Notes under the pieces: generated by a model
What the model was told of the DNA's origin: nothing
Database searches by the model: none
The model's input: only the letters and a program-made list of their open reading frames with translations
Translations under genes and position numbers: made by a program
Shown here: in pieces, positions 12,954 through 23,401 of the stretch
Numbering within the stretch: position 1 is the first letter of the stretch
Layout: the number at the start of each line of letters is the position of its first letter
Origin: Botryosphaeria dothidea
Taxonomy: Eukaryota > Ascomycota > Dothideomycetes > Botryosphaeriales > Botryosphaeriaceae
NCBI GenBank assembly: GCA_011503125.2
Contig: WWBZ02000022.1
Coordinates: forward strand, 2,852,001 to 2,916,000
Direction of reading: 5' to 3'
Length of the DNA stretch: 64,000 bases

Positions 12954-13493
12954 TTACCCGGTGCCTTGCGCGGCGGCAGCGGCAGCTGCTGCTGCTCTTT
13001 GCTCACGGGCCTGGTTCTCCTTCTCCTCAGCCAGGAAGTCGGCCCAGTCTTTCCAGACGACCCACTCGGGGCTGTCCGGATTGAGGCTGCGGAGCATGTC
13101 GTCGATCTTCTTGGGATCTTCATTCCAGGTGAAGACTTGAGTGGAGTTCTGGTCTTCGGCGACACTCCCGCGGCTGCCGGAAGAGTAGACGCTGGAAGAG
13201 GGCGTCTCGCTGGCCGGGTCCTGGGGCTGGTGGCAGCTGGTGGCACCGGCGTCGTCGGGCGACAGAATGCTGGAGATGGACATGTTGTGCATCCTGCGCG
13301 GCTGGTTAGCCGTGGCCACCGACGACACGGACGGTGAGGGCGACGAGGCGCTAGAATGGGTTTGGGGAGAGGCGGCAGGCGTGGGCAGGCCAGTTCTTGT
13401 TGATGGTGATGATGATGAGGCGGCCATGGGGCGGGTCGACTGAGAGTGGTTCGATGTTGGGGGAGACTTGTAATGGGGGTTGGCAGACATCAT
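12954..13493 (-). CDS. Small Ser/Pro-rich hypothetical protein
   Basis: 179-residue protein of unknown function. The N-terminal 60 residues are dominated by Ser, Pro and Thr. A short hydrophobic motif MSISSILSP follows at about residue 70. The C-terminal third is different: a well-ordered acidic/aromatic block (FTWNEDPKKIDDMLRSL, then SPEWVVWKDWADFLAEEKE) ending in a poly-Ala helix. That block, with four Trp, looks like a conserved binding module, and a coding bias is clear compared with the opposite frame. It begins with two consecutive ATG codons, and no intron is needed. It sits alone, with about 8 kb of non-coding sequence downstream and 6 kb upstream. No named family was recognised; a regulatory or scaffold role is only a guess. 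Confidence 0.7.
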   Translation of the reverse strand: MMSANPHYKSPPTSNHSQSTRPMAASSSSPSTRTGLPTPAASPQTHSSASSPSPSVSSVATANQPRRMHNMSISSILSPDDAGATSCHQPQDPASETPSSSVYSSGSRGSVAEDQNSTQVFTWNEDPKKIDDMLRSLNPDSPEWVVWKDWADFLAEEKENQAREQRAAAAAAAAAQGTG

Positions 13494-14630
13494 GACGCGG
13501 GCACGCGACTGTATCTGGAGAAGGAAGGACGGACGGACTCGGAGGGAAATGGGGGGGGCGGCTTGGGGTGGGTTGCAAGATGTAGGGACGGGTAGCTGGG
13601 GGAGGGGAGCGGTAGGACAGAATGGCTAGATATACTTTGTCCTTGCATCTGGCGCAGCCGCTCTCTTGCTCATCCTCGATGCGCAGCAGGCAGGCAGAGC
13701 ACACCACGCCGTGCGACCCAGCGCCGTTGCGCGCACTGAGCCATAGGCCGCTGGATGCAGATTTATTCTCACAGCAAACTTACCCACCGCGCAGCCGGGC
13801 GGGCCCTGACTCGCGGCCAGGGTGCTTGGGGCGCATGGCATTGCCTCGCTTTTTGAAGCGGGCAGCTCCCTTGCGTGCTCTAGGTCGGGATGCCAGCGCG
13901 CAGTGCGGGATGCACAGGGGGGGCGTGAACCTTCTTTCTCCCCCAGCATCGTTGACCGCCTTGCCTCGGCACTTCCGCCCGACATGGGCGCGCTGCGTGC
14001 ATTCGGGGAAAAGCGCTGGCAGCGATTCCGCGATCACGCCCGGGCCGCAGCACGGAGGCAAAACGACGCGGGCTTACATCAGGAGCCCACCCGGCGTTGC
14101 TTTTTCGGCGCAGACGCGCATTCTCGCTGCCCCCAGCGGGCTCCACCTCGGGGATCGTGCCAGCCTAGCGTGCAGAATCGGCGGGTGAAGAAGCAGAGTG
14201 ATGAGGGCACTGGGCAGAGGCCGGTGTGCTAGCGTTCGTCGCGGGCAGCGAACGAGGCGGCCATCACGCACACGACCAGGCGGGAGGATCGACGGCAGCG
14301 ATGGCTGACATGCAGCCAGTGGGTGATGTTCGGGTGACAGCCCGCTGCCGCCGCGCAGGGGGGTCCGGGATGGCGAAGTTATCGCGCAGCAGCTCACCGG
14401 CCAGGGTAGCCAGGCTCCCTGCAGCGTGTCAGCGGGGAAGCCCCACTGCCGAGATCCGCCTGGCAGCGCGCACAGCGTGCACAACTTCGCTTAACGCCTG
14501 GGCTGAGACGGTCGCGAAACGCCGTGCGTTTGCAGCACGCCGTTTCGTTATCAGGCAGGCATGAGGCTGAGGGGTCTATGTGCGTTGCCACGCCGCAGCG
14601 GGGCGGGAGTCCGCCGCGCGCGCGCCTGGC

Positions 14631-14648
14631 CGTCCGTCCGTCCGTCCG
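14631..14648. repeat. CGTC/CCGT tetranucleotide microsatellite
   Basis: About four perfect copies of a CGTC unit in the GC-rich non-coding region. Confidence 0.7.
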
Positions 14649-17600
14649 CTGGATCCGCCGCCGCGCGCTGGCTCCGCCGTGTGACACGGCGCGAGCAGAC
14701 GGCGCATGCTGCTGTTCTTCACGAAGCCACGAGCGCGTCGTGCGATCAGCGATCCAGCGGTTCTGGCGGGCGCATGAAAAGCGTAATAATGAAGGCCGTA
14801 TTGGTGGCGGAGTGGACCAGACTGGCGGGATGCAGCGTAAACTCTCTTCAGGGCTCACCCCGATCGGAAAGGCCAAGGCCGGTCAGGCTTGATGGGAACG
14901 TCCTCAAAGGAAGATGCCGCTGGAGAACCGCCGTGCTGGCTACGACAGGGCAGATGACAGCGATCGGCGCGGGAGGCACTCGACGGGATGGGGCGGAGAT
15001 AGGTCCGCGGGACGCCGCTGGCACTCCTCCTGCTGCTGGCGGCGGCGGTGATGTTGGCATGACGGCGAGCAGATGGCGGGCGGCGCACGTCAGCGCGGCA
15101 GGATGGATCCGTCTGCAGACGCAAAGAATGCTGGAAAAAGAAAGCAGAGGCGTTCTGTTGTTCGGCCGGGCCGCGTCGCCTGGCGGGCGCTTGGGGCTTG
15201 GGCAGCATTTACCGCGCGGAAGGGCCGGCTTTTCAGACGGGGCGGGCGGACCGGACGGGACTGCACATCATCTTGGGCGCCCCCGTATGCCAAGTTCTGC
15301 TCAGGGGAAGCCGGTGGTGAGGGGGGTTGCGCAGGTGTGGGCGGGCGGGCGAGAGGTGGACAGCACGACCCGGCGGGGTGGAAGCTCGGAGCGGGCGCGG
15401 ACCCTGGCTGGAAGTGTCGTCAGCTAGATTGGCTTGACTTTTTCCGGGGTGGCAATTCACGTGTCTATCAGGAGAGACGAGGTAAAACAGGCGCGCATCC
15501 CGCCTCGACTCCGCGCTCGTCCTGGCCAACTGTGGTCGCTATCGAAAATTGCCGCGCAGGCTCATTCCCTCCGGAGTGCCCCAAGCACAACGCCAACACG
15601 GCTGGGCTCCCTGCAGGACCAAAGCCAAAGAGTGCAGGAGCAGCAGCGGCGGAACCTCGTGACGTCAGGGCCCGGCGTCTGGCGGTGATTGGGAGCGACG
15701 TGGCTGGCTGCAAGAAGCTGGAGCGCCTTTTTTCGTGGTGGAGCTTGGAGAACTGGCCACCGGGGATGCGGGAGCGGCTCTGTGCGCCGAGGAGCGCGGT
15801 GGTCAAGACGCAGACGCAGGGACGCTCCGGGCTTCTGGTGTGGAGGAGGAGGTGTCTCGAGCGGTGCCAGCGCCGGACGCAGGCAGGCGCGAGCAGGGCC
15901 TGGCCCGGCGGGACTGAGTGAGGGCACGACAGGCTGGCGGGCAAGGGCGGGCAAGGGCAGGGCTGTGGCGGCGCCGGGCGTAGAGTAGGCCGAGAGAAGT
16001 GAGCGAGATGAGCGTTTGCGATGCGAATCTGGCGATGGCCATGGCGATTGCGATGAAACGGCCCGCCGCTTCCTTCCCTTCGCGCGCCGCTCCTGCCCGG
16101 CGACTCAGCCCGGCGCGTCCACCGCTCCCGCACTGCCCAGCGCACGCCTCGCCTCGACAGACACAGACACAGACACGACTGCCTTCTCTAACGGCCGAGT
16201 GTCCAGCGCGCCAGCCCAGCCCAAACGACGCCGTTGCCATTGCCGCTGCGCCCACGCCCTCGCCGCCCATCTTCAGCCGCCAAACCAACGCCAGATCTGA
16301 TACCCGTCTTGGCTCGTGCCGCGCCCGCCTCTTCCCGCGCACGCTAATGGCCGGCGATACGAAGTACCCCGGACCCCCATGCCGTCAGCCTGCCAGAATC
16401 GCCCATTGCAACCACTCCCTCCGCCAGCTGCCATGCCGGATGCGGTTCGTTCACCTCGAATCCGCCCTGCTGCGCCGCCGTCTTCCGCTCCGCCCTTGCC
16501 CTAAATCCGCCGTGCTTCCATACCGTCCCCGGCTGCTCTCGGGCTCCATCGGAGCCCCGGCTCCGAAGGGGAAAGGCTTCTTCGGCACACGATTCAGCAG
16601 TCCAACTTCCGTTTCCAGGCCTCCCTGTCCTCCGCTCAAGCCCGCTGCCGCCACTCGTCTGTTGGTCCTCATCCTGATTCCCGGTCACCGCTGTCTAGAC
16701 CAGATCAGCATGTGTCTAATCTTCCCTGAGACACTTTATTTCCCACCCTCCGTAACTGCTGGAATGAGGAGTCGACGCCGTGTTAAATGTCATGAAGAAT
16801 CCCGCCGCCATGGCAAGCGCCCGCTTTAGCGCTGTCTAGTTGCTCTTCCGCGTCACCTAAAGTTTCACGGCCAATCCAAGCGCCGGAAGCTCGCCTCCAT
16901 ATGGCAACGATAGAGCCATGCTTCGTTTTCTCGTCATGATGCCTGCCTCGCTATCCCCTATCGCCCGAGACCAGTAACGCTGCCTCTGATCCATTCCATC
17001 AAAATAAGAACAATGAGGACACTGCTGCCATCGCCAAGCCTACCTAGCCTCTTGAACTGCTGTCCTCGGGGCTTGCCAAACGCCGTCTTGTTGACTCGAG
17101 CCCCGTCGCCATGCCCTTCCCTCAGCGCTTGTCCCTTTTCGGTCTGAAGCTTCCATCCAGACTTCGCTCACCGGCCATGTCTGAAACCTCAGCTGCACGT
17201 TTGCCCACTCGCTGCTTAACCGCTCTTTCTCGTACCCCGTATCATGTGCGCATCCTAGTGCCACACACCAGCCAACTTCGCCACAGTGTGGTCTCAAGGC
17301 GCATCTGCTAACATCTGGAGTGCGCCCTAATTGGCCCTATGTATATGGCTCCTGCTGCCTGTTCCGGGCTGACCCTGCACCAACGAAATCAACTGCCCAT
17401 CCGGCACCAATCGCCACCCCCCTTCTCGTGCTCTTCGTGGACTCTATTGATCCTTTGCGTACATTCCAATTCCCTATACCGTTACTGGCTGGATGAACGC
17501 ACCCGACGATGCTACGTAGGCTCCCAAAACTCTACATATCCTTCCTATCTGATTTCAGTTTACTCGGTATGATACAGCCCACTATGTGTGCGCCAAAGAG

Positions 17601-18865
17601 GTAAGCAAAAGCGCACTGGGGTCCCTGTCTTGCTCTGGCGGCATCGTAACCTTCTTTTGCTTCCCCAACCTTTGGCTTTTCTGGTCTGATCTCCACCCCG
17701 CGTCCAGACCGCGCGGCCCTGGCTTGAGTACGAACAAGGAACACGGCACTTGTCTGACGGTCCATTTTCCTCACTGAGCCAGCTCTGCGGGTCATTGATC
17801 CTCCCCATTGATTGAAATGGCAATAATACTATGCCACATACCATCCTCCCTTAGTCGGTGTTGCTGAACCCCGGTTTTATTTCAATTGAAGGACCTCTTG
17901 CCATCCAGCTGGAAGCGGCAGGATGTTTGGCATTCTCGGCCGAATTATTGAAGCCCGACGCTCCCCCAGTCTCTTCCGGCAGCTTATATCTCAATGCCAC
18001 GGATAGTTGGGCCATGCTAAGAATGTCGACTTGGCTTCCAGAATGTCCGTTGCTTACCCGAACTGAGAAGGGTTGGCTGAAACGCCCACGCGTCCGGGAA
18101 GCAGAACGATCCAGAATTCGGCGTAAAGCCCAGCATTATACGAGTTGCGCTTTACCCAAATTGAACATCGCTCAGCTGCAAGCGCTTCGGCTTTTTCATT
18201 CGATAGTCACCTGAGCCAGAGTGACCGGCGAAGGAGTGATGGAGGAAGATGGTCTTAGAAGGACGTCATCTTCAATATCTGATTCGTACCAGCTAATGAG
18301 TCAAATCTTCTCATACGTTCTCGAAATTCGGACGTAGGTGTCTCTCGTTTTCTTCCATTCACACAGAGCAGTGTTTTTCGTGGTCTCGACCAACTTACCC
18401 ACAGGGAAACCCCACACATATCTCTTCGACCCTTGGGAAACCATGCATCATCGCACATCACTGTGCTCCACGTATATGGACAATCAAGACAGGTGATGGC
18501 AGTGTACAATTGCTTCTTCCTCGCAGTGTATCCCCGTTGCATGCTAGTGGTCACTGGGTATGCGGGGAAGAAGGCGTCGATCGGCCCGTCGTTCCGCAGG
18601 CACAACGCTCTCCACGTACGAAGATCTTGAGGAAAGCGGGAGTAAATATTTGCTTTTTCTGCTTATATTCCGACGTTCACTCATCACCATACCCTTCACT
18701 GGAATAACTACAAGAGCCTGTGCTCTGAAAGAGGTAGCTATTAGGACGTTGTTAACTGCATATATATCCACTCACGTCGAAGGTCTTTTTCAGGATATGA
18801 CTCGCTCATTATTAGCGCCTCTACACCATCCTTCAGCGTTACGTTTCTAACTCACAGTTTCAGTC

Positions 18866-19189
18866 CTAGCCATACTTTTCACATGTATTATTAAGCCAGC
18901 CCCTTACTGTAGCCATGCTAACAGTAAAGCCCCGGAACTCCGGTGTGTTGAAATCATGTTCATGGAAGTCACGCAATAGAATGTAAACATCGATAGCTTC
19001 TGGGCATTTGAATACTAAAATTCCTCCTACTTCCCCAAAAAGGATTATGAAATTCGCCTGTGCCGTTGAGGCCAATGTTCTATCATTTGTCGTGATAGGC
19101 TCATCAGGGACCAGTGCCCTCTTCAGGTACACTCGAGGCTCTGAGTTTCGAATTCTCACTCCAAAGGGTAAAATCCTTCTGTGCGCCAA
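18866..19189 (-). CDS. Doubtful small hypothetical ORF
   Basis: 107-codon open frame with balanced composition (contains ILFGEVGGILVFKCPEAIDV) and no low complexity, unlike the neighbouring frames. No signal peptide, domain or splice-supported extension was recognised. It may be a small gene, a remnant exon, or chance. It ends about 260 bases from the hydrolase start on the other strand. Confidence 0.22.
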   Translation of the reverse strand: MAHRRILPFGVRIRNSEPRVYLKRALVPDEPITTNDRTLASTAQANFIILFGEVGGILVFKCPEAIDVYILLRDFHEHDFNTPEFRGFTVSMATVRGWLNNTCEKYG

Positions 19190-19447
19190 CTTCTCATGAT
19201 TCTAGTCACCACTTGAGAGCCCTTGCAGAACCTGTTGTGGCGCTCGAAGGTCTCCATCGGTGACACGTCAGGGTTGCCCGACGAAACTGTCCGCCACATC
19301 CGTCGATTGCCGGCCCGAGGCCGAAGTTTTTCAAATCGTCACTGCCTCGGCACTTCACCTCACCTCACCACGACACCAAAGGGAAAAGACGCCCAGAAAG
19401 AGCAGGAAGAGTTCGCAAGACGCCCCGGGAAAAAAAGAAAACAAGCA

Positions 19448-20365
19448 ATGCTTCGACTCCTCCACTACCTCCGCCTGCGCCTCACCGTCGGCCTCATCCG
19501 CCTACTGATGCGCCTGCGCCGCGGCCCGCCGAAAGCCCACCCGGCGCGCGCCCGCACGCTCGCCATCCCCTCGCGCGACCCCAACCGCACCATCGCCGCG
19601 CACCTCTACCTCCCGCCGACCGCCCCCTCCGCCGGGCCCCTGCCCACCCTCGTCAACTTCCACGGCTCCGGCTTCGTGCTGCCCATGCACGGCTCCGACG
19701 CGCCCTTCTGCGCGCGCGCGGCGCAGCACGCCGGCCACGCCGTCCTCGACGTCCGCTACCGCCTCGCCCCGGAGCACCCCTTCCCCGCCGCCCTGCACGA
19801 CGCGCTGGACGCGGTCGCGTACGCGCGCGCGCGCCCGGCCGAGTACGACGCCGCGCGGCTGTCCGTCGCCGGGTTCAGCGCCGGCGCCAACCTCGCGCTG
19901 GTGTGCGCGGGCGTGGCGTGCGAGGCGCGCACGTTCAGGAGCGTGCTCGCGTTCTACCCGCCGTGCGACCTCTCGGTCGAGCCGGGCGAGAAGGCCGCGC
20001 CGGATGCGGTGGTGGGGAAGGAGAAGGGGATTCCGGCGGGGCTGGCGAGGGTGTTTGATGCGTGTTATATGCCGGAGGGGGTGGACCGGGCTGATGCGCG
20101 GGTTTCGCCGCGGTTTGCGGAGGTGGGTAGGTGGCCGGAGGAGGTGGTGGTGCTGACGGGGGCGGGGGACACGTTAGCGTTGGAGGCGGAGGCGTTGGCG
20201 GGGAGGATTGAGGGCGAGGCGGAGGGGGTGAGGGTTACGAGGAGGAGGTTTGAGGGCGTGGGGCATGCGTGGGATAAGGGTGCGAAGGAGGGGAGTGCGG
20301 AGGAGAGGGCGACGGAAGAGTCGTATGAAATGGCGTTGGACGTGTTGAAGAGGGTTGTTGCGTGA
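19448..20365 (+). CDS. Alpha/beta hydrolase, HSL/GDXG-type esterase
   Basis: Carboxyl-ester hydrolase of the hormone-sensitive-lipase-like (alpha/beta hydrolase fold-3) family. Visible: oxyanion-hole motif HGSGF at residues 72-76, the family stretch YRLAPEHPFPAAL near 104-116, nucleophile elbow GFSAG at 142-146 with Ser144, and the C-terminal GHAWD carrying the likely catalytic His. The acidic partner is probably in the GAGDTLALE stretch. Length is 305 residues from the ATG at 19448, normal for the family. The open frame extends upstream to 19223 but that part is low-quality sequence. A hydrophobic Leu/Arg-rich segment at residues 4-22 could be a membrane anchor. Single exon with strong GC3 codon preference. 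Substrate is unknown; neighbours give no pathway hint. Confidence 0.88.
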   Translation: MLRLLHYLRLRLTVGLIRLLMRLRRGPPKAHPARARTLAIPSRDPNRTIAAHLYLPPTAPSAGPLPTLVNFHGSGFVLPMHGSDAPFCARAAQHAGHAVLDVRYRLAPEHPFPAALHDALDAVAYARARPAEYDAARLSVAGFSAGANLALVCAGVACEARTFRSVLAFYPPCDLSVEPGEKAAPDAVVGKEKGIPAGLARVFDACYMPEGVDRADARVSPRFAEVGRWPEEVVVLTGAGDTLALEAEALAGRIEGEAEGVRVTRRRFEGVGHAWDKGAKEGSAEERATEESYEMALDVLKRVVA

Positions 20366-21353
20366 GGGGCAATGGCTGGTTGGAGCTGTTTGGAGGAGAG
20401 AGGGGGGTTTCTGATGTGTAGCGGTTGAAGAAAAGCCGTGTACATGCATGCGAGTACAAGTCTGTTGCTAGGTATGTCAGTCAGGCAGGCACTGGTTCCC
20501 TATATATTTCATCAATTGTTTATACGCTGGAGGATGTGATTGACACATTCCCGCATCATCAACTTTAGCAGAAGAACTCAGTATTGTGATTCGAGCAGCC
20601 AAGCGTTGGTAACAGGAGAACATATGTATATTGTTCCTCGTGGATTGGTTTACTCGAAACCTGTATACAATTTAAGCGCACTTTCTCCAGGATCATTGAG
20701 ACTGCTCAAAGTTGATAGAAAACAGTATCAGGGCCATATATTTCCTTGAAGCCGCCATCGCAACCTCCTCTCACCAATATAGAGCGACGCTCCGGCTAAC
20801 ATCAGTCATCTCCACAATGCATTGCTGCGTGTGCGCTTAAAGCACTCGTGCAGACGTCAATGTATTTCGATCACTGTAACAGAGCTATCTGGATATAGGC
20901 TCCACCCAACAGTGGCCTCTATCTGGCCTACCCGCGGAAAAGTCGTGTCTTGCCGCTTAACGCCGGATGCAACCACATCCGCCGGTCCAAAAAACGAAGA
21001 TCTCGGTTTCCATCCCGCAGCCCCAGTCCCTTTGCTCCCCCTGATTTCATCCACCAAGGGCTCTCGCCCCACAGCCATCCCGGTAGCATTTCGTTCCAGA
21101 CCCCCCCCCCCTTCCCAACCCATCATCGCCCCATTTGCACAAAAATGGACTCCCAATAAATCGGATGAGGGTCGACTGCACGCTCTAACGAAAAAGTCGC
21201 CGATCAGCTCTCGCCGAGTCATCTCCGGCCCGTCTCTCGGCCCCGCCATAAACGCCGGTTGCGCCGAGTATCAAAAAATTTTCCTTTCCCACCTCCACAA
21301 CCACCACCACCAAACAGTCTCCCGAGATGGAGTCTTGCACGGGCAAAAAGATG
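20366..21353. other. Intergenic, hydrolase to tRNA-Arg
   Basis: The hydrolase 3' flank followed by moderately AT-rich sequence. Open frames at 20822-21388 have no domain-like features and run into the tRNA. Nothing further was recognised. Confidence 0.5.
21345..21349 (-). terminator. RNA polymerase III T5 terminator of tRNA-Arg
   Basis: Five T residues on the minus strand beginning four bases after the tRNA 3' end, the usual pol III stop signal. Confidence 0.85.
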
Positions 21354-21425
21354 TGACCACACCAGGGGTCGAACCTGGAATCTCTTGATTCGTAGTCAAG
21401 CGCCTTGCCATTGGGCCATGCGGCC
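21354..21425 (-). tRNA. tRNA-Arg (anticodon ACG)
   Basis: 72-nt cloverleaf on the minus strand, no intron. The acceptor stem GGCCGCA pairs with TGTGGTC, with discriminator A. The anticodon stem CTTGA/TCAAG encloses loop CTACGAA (anticodon ACG), and the T stem CCAGG/CCTGG encloses TTCGACC. The 3' flank carries a T5 pol III terminator four bases downstream. Reads CGN arginine codons after A34 is converted to inosine. The body strongly resembles fungal tRNA-Arg(ACG). Confidence 0.95.
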
Positions 21426-22129
21426 AGTGGGTACTGGATGTTGTTGCCAACCAAGGTCTGAACCCTGTGCTTGTTGAGGAAGGGCCTTGCCTGTTTGTTT
21501 TATGTTTCCAAATTCCCCGGAAAGGGATGCTTTGGTTGTTGTGGAATTTTTTTAAAAAAAAAAAATATCCCCCCGCGAAGAAGCTATGTCATTAATCGCT
21601 AACAGAGTTCTGATGGGCTGAATCCAGGAAAAGCGTGGGAGTGGGCATGTTCTGCGGGGGGCTGCTACTAGAGTATGGCTGAGATAACACTGCAGCCTAT
21701 CCGGTGCTGATCTGTTGCTGACTGAAGCGTGCGCCAACCCAAAATTAGCAGGTGGGAAACGCAAAAGCTACGTCTGTAAGTTTTACGAGTTTACTCTCCC
21801 CCGTGCTCTGGGATGCTTTTTCGGTGAGGGATAATAGTGTTCCTCCCGATGTGTGGAATGAACAATCTCAGATGATTCCTTATCTGAACGAGTGCGTCGA
21901 CTCTGCGCATCTCTGTGCCCGCTACTTCAATGCTTTCTTGGTTAAGTTTAGGTTAGAACTCTGCCCGCAATCTAATATACTTCTTGCATCATGGTGTTGC
22001 GAGGCATGGCGGATGCCGCGTCCATCACGATAAACGCGAGCCCACGTTGACTCCCGCTCTGCACCCCGGTTTTGTGCAATAGTCTTAAGCTCAGCAATCT
22101 TGCCACAGTCCTCGTCAGCAAATCATCTC
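21426..22129. other. Intergenic between two tRNA genes
   Basis: Holds an A-rich/T-rich tract near 21550-21567 and short open frames of no recognisable content. The 5' flanks of both tRNA genes face into this 0.7 kb, since they are divergent. Confidence 0.5.
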
Positions 22130-22159
22130 GCAGCTTTAGCTCACTTGGGAGAGCGCCAG

Positions 22160-22217
22160 GTCAGTAGCATGACATGCGTCCAACGCCTCTCCGACCTCAT
22201 CGCTAACGTCCCAGCAG
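22160..22217 (+). other. Non-canonical 58-nt intron in tRNA-Phe (position 30/31), spliceosomal-like
   Basis: Begins GTCAGT (22160), contains GCTAAC at 22202-22207 as a fungal-type branch site 11 bases before the end, and ends CAG (22217). Length is in the range of the mRNA introns in this window (47-109 nt). The insert separates base 30 from base 31 of the tRNA, breaking the anticodon stem until removed. Exact edges are slightly ambiguous because CAG/CCAG occurs at both ends, but only these edges satisfy GT-AG and restore CCAGA/TCTGG. Confidence 0.7.
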
Positions 22218-22224
22218 ACTGAAG

Positions 22225-22258
22225 TCCACTTCAGCCAACAGCATCATCTGTGTGCGGT
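22225..22258 (+). other. Canonical tRNA-Phe intron at position 37/38
   Basis: 34-nt insert directly 3' of G37. It contains CTTCA, complementary to the anticodon region TGAAG, as expected for eukaryotic pre-tRNA introns cut by the tRNA splicing endonuclease. Confidence 0.8.
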
Positions 22259-22294
22259 ATCTGGAGGTACTGTGTTCGATCCACAGAAGCTGCA

Positions 22295-23401
22295 AGACCA
22301 TCGTCAAGTCTTACCAGCCACAGGCTGGTTGCTCTATCGTTCTTTTTGGGCCCTTCGCGGTGGTGGTGGAAATTTTTTTGCTTTTGACGGATCCGTGCGT
22401 TGGCTGACGCTAGCGTGAGAACGCTAACGGTATCGGGGAAGTTCTACGCGGGCGATTCGACGAGTAAAGTTGCACTGAATGTTACTGGGTGATGTTTTGA
22501 TATGATTGGACGACATATGACTTAGAGAGTTCGTCCGCTGGCCTCGGAGACGGCACGGAGGAATGCGGCGGACGAGAAGCGTGGCGGTTGAGACAGTTGC
22601 CGTACGGCGTTGGCCGGCGGTCTCGCAGAGGAAATGCGCATTCGGGTCACACGCGCATGTTGGAGCAAGTTGTGCTTTGAAGAGATCTGACCGAATTGTT
22701 TGAGTTCTGGGGTGTCAAGACATCACCCTTGGTGAGCGTTGTTGCCAATTTTGGGCAAACACCTCGCAGTAAGTTCAGAGGCTGAGCTTCCTTCGGACAG
22801 GAACAAGACATGAGCGCACCGGCGACATTCATGAGCACAACCGGAGAATCTCCGGGATGTCAGGATGTGCGAGGCGGGAGAATATTGAAAGTCGCCCGAG
22901 CGCAGCTCCAGTAACCGCATGGCATCCATCATTACTTGCGGCCAACTAAATCTGTCTTCATCAACTCTGTTCAAGATTTTGTCGCTGTTGTGGCTCACAA
23001 CTCTAGACCGGTAATCTTATACGTACTACAGATTATGTCCGCGTCTGGATAATAGCTTGGGGCCCTTTAAGCGGTGACATGGCTTGCTATTGCTGCTAAA
23101 GATCGAAGAATTTTAGTTAACCTTCTTCCATGTAGCAGATTGCAATGGATGGCCACTATTCTGCGGCGCGAACGGATATTGCAGCGCGCTGGGCGGCGCC
23201 GTTGCACGCCGCAGGACGACTCCTCATCCCGGGCTTCTGTCAGTGACGTCACACATCAGTTCCTTCCTCTTCGGCCAGACACCAACTAGTGAGTCCGTGC
23301 GTTAGATATTCTTCTACCTCTTCACTTGCACAACGCGGCTCAACTCCTCCACATCCTGTTCAACCTCAACCACATCCGCGATCAGCTCAGCTCTGCCAAT
23401 C
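22295..23401. other. Intergenic, tRNA-Phe to dynamin gene
   Basis: Contains the T-run terminator signals of the tRNA, then about 1 kb with only short unremarkable frames. The last 100 bases before 23402 are C/T-rich, as usual in fungal promoters. Confidence 0.5.
22343..22347 (+). terminator. Probable pol III T5 terminator of tRNA-Phe
   Basis: First run of five T after the tRNA-Phe gene, 49 bases downstream of the 3' end. A longer T7 run follows at 22373-22379. Confidence 0.55.

Larger units (their letters stand above)
13494..19447. other. 6 kb gene-poor region upstream of the small Ser-rich gene
   Basis: 13.7-16.7 kb is very GC-rich, and open frames of 200-290 codons occur at the same place in several frames on both strands (14561-15427, 15073-15921, 15468-16145, 15999-16829). 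None has domain-like composition, so this reflects scarcity of stop codons. A CCGT tetranucleotide run lies at 14631-14648. From about 17 kb the composition becomes more AT-rich and only short weak frames are seen, including those at 18255-18605 and 18866-19189 (minus). Confidence 0.5.
22130..22294 (+). tRNA. tRNA-Phe (anticodon GAA) with two intervening sequences
   Basis: Exon segments 22130-22159, 22218-22224 and 22259-22294 join to exactly 73 nt with every stem perfect: acceptor GCAGCTT/AAGCTGC plus discriminator A, D stem GCTC/GAGC, anticodon stem CCAGA/TCTGG, loop CTGAAGA, and T stem CTGTG/CACAG with loop TTCGATC. The sequence closely resembles eukaryotic tRNA-Phe. The 34-nt insert at 22225-22258 is at the standard 37/38 position. 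The 58-nt insert at 22160-22217 is between positions 30 and 31, inside the anticodon stem, and has mRNA-type splice signals. A-box and B-box regions are intact, and a T5 tract lies about 49 bases downstream. Perfect pairing in all arms argues against a pseudogene, though expression cannot be judged here. Confidence 0.85.

Noticed and set aside
14561..16829. Several overlapping frames of 225-288 codons on both strands.
   Set aside because: They coexist in one GC-rich segment and are explained by lack of stop codons.
18255..18605. 116-codon minus-strand frame with several Cys and Trp.
   Set aside because: Partly protein-like but no start context, no domain and no supported exon join. Too weak to list.
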